Source: Alphaproteobacteria bacterium (GTDB taxonomy: Bacteria > Pseudomonadota > Alphaproteobacteria > Micavibrionales > UBA2020). Taken from it: DNA of 13,399 nucleotides. The position numbers and the translations under genes are program-made. The notes below the pieces were generated by a model. That model worked only from the letters and a program-made list of their open reading frames with translations, had not been told where the DNA came from and made no database searches. Location: the NCBI GenBank assembly GCA_018971405.1, contig JAGXAX010000015.1:1-13399 (forward strand), read 5' to 3'. This document shows positions 1 through 5,292 of this stretch, piece by piece. Each line of letters starts with the position of its first letter. Position 1 is the first letter of the stretch.

Positions 1-1
1 G

Positions 2-169
2 GACGGCGGCCTGAGCGATGCGAAAACCTTCACGCTCAAGGAGGGTCTCGGCTGGATGAGCGGCGGGCGCGAGCGGGTCGAGAAGAGCCTCAAGCCGTGG
101 ATCGGCCAGCGCGCGCAGGCGGGCATGCTGCCGCCCAACGGCTTCCCGCGCCAGCCGAAGTTCGGCTAG
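2..169 (+). CDS. C-terminal end of an unrecognised protein (5' part outside window)
   Basis: An open frame enters from the left edge in frame 2 and ends at TAG (167-169), giving the last 55 residues of a protein. The piece is soluble-looking and basic, with a Gly/Trp-rich stretch (GLGWMSGGRERVEKSLKPW) and a Pro-rich tail ending PRQPKFG. Codon use (G/C third positions) resembles the neighbouring genes, which supports real coding. No family is recognised from this fragment. An intrinsic terminator starts 28 bases after the stop, as expected for the end of a transcript. It converges with motB. The function is not known. Confidence 0.55.
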   Translation, partial: DGGLSDAKTFTLKEGLGWMSGGRERVEKSLKPWIGQRAQAGMLPPNGFPRQPKFG

Positions 170-196
170 ATTCTGATTACAATCGGCGTCTCTTGG

Positions 197-216
197 CCTG
201 CAAATGGCAGGTTTTT
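197..216 (+). terminator. Intrinsic terminator for the gene ending at 169
   Basis: A stem CCTGC (197-201) pairs with GCAGG (207-211) around the loop AAATG, followed at once by five T (212-216). The stem is short at 5 bp but perfect and GC-rich, and the U-tract touches it. It lies 28 bases after the plus-strand stop codon and faces the convergent motB. Confidence 0.6.
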
Positions 217-283
217 GCGCTTCCGCTGCTCACGTAGCTCCGCGCCGCCGCGCTGCGGTTCTCAAAACTCACCATTTTGGCCT

Positions 284-299
284 CACCGCAACTGCGGTG
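284..299. other. Perfect hairpin between the convergent ends near motB
   Basis: CACCGC (284-289) and GCGGTG (294-299) form a perfect 6-bp stem with loop AACT, in the 176-bp spacer between the plus-strand stop at 169 and the motB stop at 346. Read on the minus strand it lies about 47 bases after motB, but no T-run follows it there, so it would be a Rho-type or 3'-end-protecting structure rather than a classical terminator. Nothing else coding was seen in this spacer. Confidence 0.35.
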
Positions 300-345
300 C
301 CGGCTTCAAAATATTTAATTGTAATCGGAATCGGAATCTGGGGCA

Positions 346-1323
346 TCACGGGAAGTAGATCACGCCTTTTTCTTGCTTCCTGATCACCGGCGCCGGTGCA
401 TCCACGGGCATGCCGGCGGCGAGTTTGCCGTTTTCCTTCGCGTTTTCCTTCTCCTCCGCCTGCGTGAGCGAGCGCTTCAAAAGCAGGAGCGTCAGGCGGC
501 GGTTGCGCGGGCTTGCCGGGTCGGCGGCGATCAGCGGGTCGTGGTCGGCGCGCCCCTGCACGTCGTGCAGCTGCTCCATCGCGAAGCCGGATTCCAGCAT
601 GACGCGGCGGCTGGCGTTGGCGCGGTCGGCGGAAAGCTCCCAGTTCGTGTAGTCCGCGCCCTTGCCGTAGGGGATCGAGTCCGTGTGGCCGCGGACGGAG
701 ACCTTGTTGGGCAGGTCCTTGATGATGCCGGTGATCATGCTGAGGAGCTGGACGGTCTGCGGCAGCGGCTTGGGGCTGCCGATCGCGAACATCGGCTTGC
801 CGTTCGTGTCGATGATCTGGATGCGCAGACCTTCGGGCGTCATGTCGATCAGCAGGTTCTTCTCGTATTGCCTGAGCGACCCCACGGCGTCGATCGACTT
901 GCGGATGTCGCTCGCGGCCTTTTTGAAGGCGACTTCGTCCTGATGATCGAGCGTTGCGGCCTTTTGCGGGCTGTTGGGCGCGTTTTCGGTGTTGCCGCGC
1001 GGGCTGTTCTGGCTGATGACGTTGTTGTCCGTCTTGGCGCCGCGCGGCGAGACGGTCGTGCCGCCGAGAAGGCCGCCGGAGCCGCTCTGGTCCTGCGCGA
1101 TGCGCGGGTCGGTGGGCGAGAAATAGTCGGCGATCTTCTCTTTTTCCGTGTTGGTGGTGACGCTGAGCAGCCAGAGCAGCAGGAAGAAGGCCATCATCGC
1201 CGTCACGAAGTCGGCGTAGGCGACCTTCCACGCGCCGCCGTGATGGCCGCCGCCGACCTTCTTGACGCGCTTGATGATGATGTTCTGCTTCTCGTCGCCG
1301 CCCTTTTTTTCTTTTTCCGCCAC
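346..1323 (-). CDS. motB: MotB, flagellar stator subunit with OmpA-like peptidoglycan-binding domain
   Basis: MotB anchors the MotA4-5/B2 proton channel to peptidoglycan so that torque can act on the flagellar rotor. The 325-residue product has a basic cytoplasmic tail (1-35) and one transmembrane helix (about 39-54). The helix carries the essential proton-binding Asp at position 38 (context AYADFVTAMMAFFLLLWLL). A linker and plug region runs about 60-150. An OmpA/MotB domain follows (about 155-285), with RGHTDSIPY (211-219), NWELSADRA (228-236) and NRR (274-276), the usual peptidoglycan-binding signature. A charged tail ends in VIYFP. The start is GTG at 1321-1323, four bases after the motA stop, with no clear Shine-Dalgarno, so translation is probably coupled to motA. 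Length is close to enterobacterial MotB (about 308). Identification is secure; proton rather than sodium use is inferred from similarity to the E. coli type. Confidence 0.96.
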   Translation of the reverse strand: MAEKEKKGGDEKQNIIIKRVKKVGGGHHGGAWKVAYADFVTAMMAFFLLLWLLSVTTNTEKEKIADYFSPTDPRIAQDQSGSGGLLGGTTVSPRGAKTDNNVISQNSPRGNTENAPNSPQKAATLDHQDEVAFKKAASDIRKSIDAVGSLRQYEKNLLIDMTPEGLRIQIIDTNGKPMFAIGSPKPLPQTVQLLSMITGIIKDLPNKVSVRGHTDSIPYGKGADYTNWELSADRANASRRVMLESGFAMEQLHDVQGRADHDPLIAADPASPRNRRLTLLLLKRSLTQAEEKENAKENGKLAAGMPVDAPAPVIRKQEKGVIYFP

Positions 1324-1327
1324 GGCT

Positions 1328-2191
1328 TCAGGCTGCCGCGGTGAGGTTTTGCGTCGCCTCTTCCACTTCGAGGAAGGTGGGCTGGACGTCGTGCATCAGG
1401 ATCTTGCGGCCGAACTCGATGGCGACCTGCGGCGCCGCGCCCTGCAAAAAGGCGAGGACGCAGGTCTTGATGCAGAGGAGGTATTTGATTTCGGTGTCGG
1501 CGCGGTCTTGAATGGCGCTGGCGGTGGGCGCGACGAAGCCGTAGGAGAGGAACACGCCCATGAACGTGCCGCACAGCGCGCCGCCGATGAGGTGGCCGAG
1601 GACGGCTGGCGGTTCGGTGATCGAGCCCATGGTGTGGATGACGCCGAGGACGGCGGCGACGATCCCGAGCGCGGGCATGCCGTCCGCCATGGTCTGCACG
1701 GCGTGGGCGGTGTGGCTGCGCGCGGCGATCTCGGTGTCGATTTCCTGATCCATCAGCGCCTCGACCTCGTGCGGCTTTTCCGCGCCGAGCGAGATCAGCC
1801 GGAGGTAATCGCAGAGAAAGGTGAGGGCGTGGTGGTTTTCGTAGAAGCTGGGGAATTTCTTGAAAAGGTCGCTATCTTCAGGTTCTTCGATGTGGCGCTC
1901 GAGCGCGAGCCAGCCTTTTTGCCGCGCCGTCTTGAAGATGGTGAAGAGCATGCCGAGCAGCTCGATATACTGCTCCTTGCCGTATTTGTCCTTCTTGTAG
2001 ATCATTTTGAGGTCGGTGAAGGTTTGCTTGACCGTGTGGCGGGAATTGGCGACGAGATAGGCCATGCAGGCGGAGCCGCCGATCATCAGCCATTCGAAGG
2101 GCTGATAGAGGACCTTCATGTTGCCGTCGTCGAGGACGTAACCGCCGAAAACACACAGAAGAACGCCGATGTTGCCGATCGCCTTAAACAT
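1328..2191 (-). CDS. motA: MotA, flagellar motor stator proton-channel subunit
   Basis: MotA is the four-helix inner-membrane partner of MotB. Its large cytoplasmic loop pushes on FliG. The product is 287 residues and collinear with E. coli MotA (295). Helices lie near 4-20, 33-49, 172-190 and 200-222. The two prolines needed for torque fall at 173 (GMPALGIVAAVLGVIHTMG) and 222 (SYGFVAPTA), the same numbers as in E. coli. The cytoplasmic loop contains LERHIEEPEDSDLF (97-110), the region of the rotor-contacting charged residues. VAIEFGRK (256-263) and the FLEVEE tail are typical of the E. coli-like subfamily. ATG is preceded by GACGGGGATAG, an acceptable ribosome-binding site. It is upstream of and probably cotranscribed with motB. 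The arginase-family gene lies 82 bases upstream on the same strand, so read-through from it is possible. Confidence 0.97.
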   Translation of the reverse strand: MFKAIGNIGVLLCVFGGYVLDDGNMKVLYQPFEWLMIGGSACMAYLVANSRHTVKQTFTDLKMIYKKDKYGKEQYIELLGMLFTIFKTARQKGWLALERHIEEPEDSDLFKKFPSFYENHHALTFLCDYLRLISLGAEKPHEVEALMDQEIDTEIAARSHTAHAVQTMADGMPALGIVAAVLGVIHTMGSITEPPAVLGHLIGGALCGTFMGVFLSYGFVAPTASAIQDRADTEIKYLLCIKTCVLAFLQGAAPQVAIEFGRKILMHDVQPTFLEVEEATQNLTAAA

Positions 2192-2240
2192 CTATCCCCG
2201 TCTTTTCATGACTTTGTGCCATGCCCCTTGAAGTAATGTT

Positions 2241-2255
2241 CCATACCCAGTATGG
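2241..2255. repeat. 15-bp palindrome upstream of motA
   Basis: CCATAC (2241-2246), CCA, GTATGG (2250-2255) form a perfect 6-bp inverted repeat with a 3-base centre, in the 82-bp spacer between the arginase stop and the motA start. It overlaps the -10 of the candidate motA promoter, so it could be an operator. It could equally be a small hairpin in read-through RNA. The function is inferred only. Confidence 0.35.
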
Positions 2256-2277
2256 CCCAGCTTTCCTCCTGCATCAA
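2249..2277 (-). promoter_or_regulatory. Candidate sigma70-like promoter for motAB
   Basis: On the minus strand TTGATG (2272-2277) and CATACT (2249-2254) are separated by exactly 17 bases. The -35 box overlaps the arginase stop codon, and the predicted start lies about 50 bases before motA. The -10 match is moderate. I saw no class-III flagellar (sigma28) or convincing sigma54 promoter here. Confidence 0.3.
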
Positions 2278-3230
2278 TCGTCAGATGCGGATTTGGAGAA
2301 AACGCTGCCGATAATGCGCGCGATGAGGTCGCGCGTTTTATTGTTTTTGTCGTTGTGCGGGTTGAATTCCGCGATCTCGAGCGCTTTGAAAAGCGGATGC
2401 CGCGCGGTCGTTTTTATAATAGGTAAAACTTCGGCGGGATCGAGGCCTTTGCCCTCCGGCGTGCCGACGCCCGGCGCGGCCGCGGGGTCGAAGCAGTCGA
2501 TGTCGATGCTCAGGCCGAAACCGAGAGTGCCGGCTGTGGCGCGCTGCAGGGCTTCGGCATAGACGGCGTTGAAGCCGCGCTGGCGCACTTCGTCGAGGTA
2601 ATAGACGCGGATGCCGTGTTTTTTGACGAAGACCTCTTCCTCCGGCTCGAAACTGTGGATGCCGATCATGCTGATGTGCTTTGCCGAGAGCTTCGGCTGC
2701 TTCCCGCCAAGACCGGTGAGTTGCGGCAGGCCGTGGCCGAGCAGGGCGCTGACCGGCTGGCCGTGCCACCAGCCGCCCCATTTGCCGTGTTTCGAAGTTT
2801 CATAAGTGTGCGCATCGAGGTGGGCGTCGAGCCAGATCAGGCCGAAATTCCGTTCGGCATGGAGGGCGGAGACGACGCCCGACCATGTGCCGACGGCGGA
2901 GGTATGGTCTCCGCCGATAATGACGGGAATACTTTTATTTTCAGCCGCGTATTTGACGTGATTGAATAATCTTCTCAATCCCTCGACGACGAGCGGCAGG
3001 GTTTTTTCCTTGGTCTCCAGCTGGTCGTGGCGGCCGAGGAACTTGATCCCGAGCGGGCCGCGCCATTTCGCCGTGACGCCGAGGGAGCGCAGCTTGTGCA
3101 GGATATGGTCGGCCGGAATGGCGGCGGGGCCGTCTTCGCAAAGATAATTGCGGCAGCCCCAACCGCTGTCGTAGCCGATGATTTCGGCCTTGCAGGTGCG
3201 CGCCGGTGTGTTTTCTATTATGGCATTCAT
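2274..3230 (-). CDS. Arginase-family (ureohydrolase) manganese enzyme
   Basis: Ureohydrolases hydrolyse guanidino compounds to urea (or a relative) and an amine, using two Mn ions. In this 318-residue product all metal ligands are present: GGDH (H109), DAHLD (D135, H137, D139) and SIDIDCFDP (D243, D245), plus the catalytic Glu in EIAEFNP (E288). WHGQPVSALLG (155-165) matches the arginase HGxP segment better than agmatinase, so arginase is the best guess. Substrate-contact positions differ from human arginase I: the Asn after DAHxDx is His (H141), the Asp in the later DVD motif is Glu (E195), and about four extra residues lie before the HGQP motif. The substrate is therefore uncertain. ATG at 3228-3230 has GGAG 10 bases upstream. 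The gene precedes motA on the same strand; a functional link with motility is not evident. Confidence 0.88.
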   Translation of the reverse strand: MNAIIENTPARTCKAEIIGYDSGWGCRNYLCEDGPAAIPADHILHKLRSLGVTAKWRGPLGIKFLGRHDQLETKEKTLPLVVEGLRRLFNHVKYAAENKSIPVIIGGDHTSAVGTWSGVVSALHAERNFGLIWLDAHLDAHTYETSKHGKWGGWWHGQPVSALLGHGLPQLTGLGGKQPKLSAKHISMIGIHSFEPEEEVFVKKHGIRVYYLDEVRQRGFNAVYAEALQRATAGTLGFGLSIDIDCFDPAAAPGVGTPEGKGLDPAEVLPIIKTTARHPLFKALEIAEFNPHNDKNNKTRDLIARIIGSVFSKSASDD

Positions 3231-3261
3231 TTGGCCTACGCTCCGTTTCTAGGATGAACGA

Positions 3262-3284
3262 CCGCCTGCCGAAAGTAAAGGCGG
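3262..3284. other. Stem-loop in the divergent arginase / membrane-protein spacer
   Basis: CCGCCT (3262-3267) and AGGCGG (3279-3284) form a perfect 6-bp stem with an 11-base loop, followed on the plus strand by GAGTGG and five T (3291-3295). It resembles an intrinsic terminator but would end no known plus-strand transcript. On the minus strand it would sit in the arginase leader or promoter zone. It is recorded as structure of unknown role in a 144-bp spacer. Confidence 0.3.
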
Positions 3285-3374
3285 GAGTGGTTTTTCGCTT
3301 ATAGAAAATCCCTATTCCGGTTCTCTTTTTTTCTGTTTGCTGGGATACTGGGTGCGGGTTCGCGGGGGTGCGTC

Positions 3375-4178
3375 ATGCTGATGCTGTGCTGGTTTTATTG
3401 TATTCCGTTCGCGAAGGGGCTGTTCTTCGCGTCGGGGCCGATGGCCTTCGTGCTGGCGCTGTTCGTCTTGAAGCGCGGCGTGCGCCAGCAGCGCGCGGGC
3501 TTGCGGCAGCTGGCTTTCCTGCTGATGTTCGCCGCGCTGCTGAAGATGGCGCTGGCCGACGTTTACTTCCTGCGCATCGATCTTCTGTGCGCTTTCAACC
3601 AGTGCCACGACGGCGGATTTTTCAGAGCGGCGCAGGCCGCGGGGCTGGCGGCGCTGGTGCTGGGCAGCTTCCTTTTGCTTTTCGTTTACCGCGGCTTCGC
3701 GCGCGACCGCCGGCAAAAGCCCGTCACGCCGGAGCAGGTGCATCTGTCGTTCTGGGCGAATTTCGGGCTGGTGCTGGTGCTGGTGCTGCTCTGCTGGCTG
3801 GCGGCGCCGTGGGCCGGCTATCTGACGGTCGGGCATATCCCCGCGTTCTTCATGCGCGTGCCATGGCAGCGCCTCGCCATGCTCGATGTCGCCGTGCTGC
3901 TGGTCGGCTTCTGGAAGCTGGAGGATTGCCACGATCCGGAGGAAAGGAAGAAAGGCAATTACCGGATGAACGTCTGGACGGCGAAGGACACGCTGTGGGT
4001 GTCGGTCGTTTTGCTGCTGATCGGCCTTGCGCTGTCCTACGTCTCGAACGACGTCCTGTCGATGGCCATGCCGCGCGAGAGCCAGCGCCTGCATATCAAC
4101 CTCGACGGCATCGACTTCGGCCATTTCGGCCCCGGCTTCCAGCAGCCCGACCAGACCGGCCCGTTGCAACAGCAATGA
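3375..4178 (+). CDS. Six-helix inner-membrane protein of unknown function
   Basis: I do not recognise a family. The 267-residue product has about six hydrophobic segments: 12-33, 43-66, 83-106, 124-149, 168-181 and 204-223. Between helices 2 and 3 is a short loop with two Cys (C72, C77; context LLCAFNQCHDGG). A basic loop (106-120) follows helix 3, and another charged loop (182-203; LEDCHDPEERKKG) follows helix 5. The last 40 residues are soluble, rich in Gly, Asp and Gln, ending QQPDQTGPLQQQ. The start ATG (3375) has GGGGGTG just upstream; an internal ATG two codons on is also possible. The gene is divergent from the arginase gene. Its stop (4176-4178) is one base away from the stop of the convergent protease gene, leaving no room for a terminator. 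Strong helix pattern and codon use make it a real gene. Confidence 0.82.
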   Translation: MLMLCWFYCIPFAKGLFFASGPMAFVLALFVLKRGVRQQRAGLRQLAFLLMFAALLKMALADVYFLRIDLLCAFNQCHDGGFFRAAQAAGLAALVLGSFLLLFVYRGFARDRRQKPVTPEQVHLSFWANFGLVLVLVLLCWLAAPWAGYLTVGHIPAFFMRVPWQRLAMLDVAVLLVGFWKLEDCHDPEERKKGNYRMNVWTAKDTLWVSVVLLLIGLALSYVSNDVLSMAMPRESQRLHINLDGIDFGHFGPGFQQPDQTGPLQQQ

Positions 4179-4179
4179 T

Positions 4180-5097
4180 TCAGGCGCGGTAGAGCCACCA
4201 GCTTTTCGTGTTGATGGAAAAGATCGGCTGGTAGCGGTTGACGGCCGTGACGGGTTCGACCGTTTTGTCCTGATTGTCGAGCACGAAGCTGCCGCCGCCG
4301 GAATGGACGATCAGGATGGCGTGCGCGAGGTTCTCGATCTTGTCCTCCACGACGGCGATGCGCAACTGGTCCGCCGAAAAGCCGAGCACGCGCAAGGAAA
4401 CGTATTTGGCGATGGCGTAGTCCTTGCAATCCCCGCCGCTGCCGAAGAACCGCGCCGCGGTCGCGTGCCAGTAGCCGTACTGGCCGTAGACCTGCTGGTC
4501 GTCGACATAGGGGATTTGGTTCAGGAACGCGTTGATGCCGTCGATTTGCGCCTGCGCGGAGAGGTTTTTCAGCTTCCTGATTTCATTTTGCCACATCACG
4601 ATGCCGGGCGCCGTCGCCGCCGGATTTTCCAGCTGCGCCTGAAAACCCGCGATCAGCGCCGACCATTTTCTGAAGGGGGCGATGTCGTCGGAGCGCGTGG
4701 CGTGCATGCCGAACAGCTCCGGCGCTTGCGTCGCGGCGGTGGTCGCGAACTGCAGGGACATGCTTTGCGCCTGTGCCGGCGGCGGCGCCACGGTCTGCAC
4801 GAGGATGGCGATGCCCGCGGCGGCGGCGCGCATGCACCATTGTTCGGTCAGGGTCTTGTAGAGCTGGGCGGCGGTGAGGGCCTTCTGGCGGATGAGGATG
4901 CGGCCGAGATGCCCGCCGGTTTGCGCCTGCGCTTCCAGCGCCGCATCAAGCTGGGCGGTGGAAACAAGCCCGCCGGAAACCAGCAGGTCGCCGAGCTTGA
5001 AGGTCTTGATATTGCGGCTGAAGGCCCTGAAAAAGCTGTTTTTCAGGCCGCGGGGCGCGGTCGTTTTCGGCTTGCGGGAAGACGGATTTTGCAACAT
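4180..5097 (-). CDS. MshEN domain fused to LapG-like (C93/BTLCP) transmembrane cysteine protease
   Basis: This 305-residue product combines a c-di-GMP-type sensor with a protease. Numbering here counts from the upstream ATG at 5154; subtract 19 for the chosen start. The MshEN part has motif 1 at 53-76 (KLGDLLVSGGLVST...LEAQ), a 5-residue spacer, and motif 2 at 82-105 (HLGRILIRQKALTA...LTEQ), the exact 24-5-24 pattern of MshEN receptors. A hydrophobic segment (about 108-125) ending PPPAQAQ looks like a signal anchor, which would place the rest in the periplasm. The C-terminal part is a transglutaminase-like protease of the LapG/DUF920 family: Cys243 (GGDCKDYAIAKY), His278 (LAHAILIV), Asp293 (VLDNQDK). 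LapG cleaves surface adhesins under control of the c-di-GMP receptor LapD. I chose ATG 5095-5097 because AGGGG lies 4 bases before it; the start at 5154 lacks a site. No LapD or adhesin gene is in view. Confidence 0.88.
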   Translation of the reverse strand: MLQNPSSRKPKTTAPRGLKNSFFRAFSRNIKTFKLGDLLVSGGLVSTAQLDAALEAQAQTGGHLGRILIRQKALTAAQLYKTLTEQWCMRAAAAGIAILVQTVAPPPAQAQSMSLQFATTAATQAPELFGMHATRSDDIAPFRKWSALIAGFQAQLENPAATAPGIVMWQNEIRKLKNLSAQAQIDGINAFLNQIPYVDDQQVYGQYGYWHATAARFFGSGGDCKDYAIAKYVSLRVLGFSADQLRIAVVEDKIENLAHAILIVHSGGGSFVLDNQDKTVEPVTAVNRYQPIFSINTKSWWLYRA

Positions 5098-5198
5098 AGT
5101 TCCCCTGTCGTTCTGGTGCGGCGTGCTGGCGTCTGTGCTATTGCCCTTGGTCATATGGTTTATTATTATGCTTAATAATTAACAAAATATGAAAACCA

Positions 5199-5227
5199 TT
5201 GACGGGATTGCATATTGTATATATATT
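5199..5227 (+). promoter_or_regulatory. Sigma70-like promoter for hldE
   Basis: TTGACG (5199-5204) and TATATT (5222-5227) are spaced by 17 bases, a near-consensus promoter. It lies in a strongly AT-rich spacer (about 5155-5292) that contrasts with the GC-rich genes. The predicted start near 5234 would give a leader of about 60 bases. The hldE ribosome-binding site is weak (AAGAG, about 8 bases before ATG). Confidence 0.6.
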
Positions 5228-5246
5228 TCGAGTTTATGTAATACAA
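5218..5246 (-). promoter_or_regulatory. Sigma70-like promoter for the MshEN-protease gene
   Basis: On the minus strand TTGTAT (5241-5246) and TATATA (5218-5223) are separated by 17 bases. Its -10 box overlaps that of the divergent hldE promoter, so the two would compete for polymerase. The leader to the preferred ATG at 5097 would be about 115 bases. Because the spacer is AT-rich, chance matches are more likely and confidence is moderate. Confidence 0.42.
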
Positions 5247-5292
5247 TCTGCGGGGATTTAACTTCATCAAAGATAATAAAAAGAGAATATAA

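Noticed and set aside
1321..1327. Possible frameshift between motA and motB
   Set aside because: Both proteins are full length; the 4-base gap with a GTG start is ordinary operon coupling.
373..2236. Long plus-strand frames opposite motB and motA (373-1344, 1262-2236)
   Set aside because: They are mirror frames of secure motB and motA genes, with biased Val/Asp/Arg composition and no recognisable motif.
2192..2240. Possible sigma54 (TGGCAC...) or sigma28 flagellar promoter ahead of motA
   Set aside because: TGGCAC is present on the minus strand but the second GC/TTGC box is missing at the right distance, and no sigma28 pair fits.
3262..3295. Plus-strand intrinsic terminator upstream of the six-helix protein
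   Set aside because: The stem is real but the T-run is six bases away and no plus-strand gene precedes it, so it was recorded only as a structure of unknown role.
3312..4175. 287-codon minus-strand frame opposite the six-helix protein
   Set aside because: The opposite frame has a clear six-helix pattern and good codon use. This one is Gln/His/Arg-rich with no domain, so it is a shadow.
4027..5175. 382-codon plus-strand frame opposite the MshEN-protease gene
   Set aside because: The minus strand encodes two recognisable domains with catalytic residues; this frame has none and crosses the end of another real gene.
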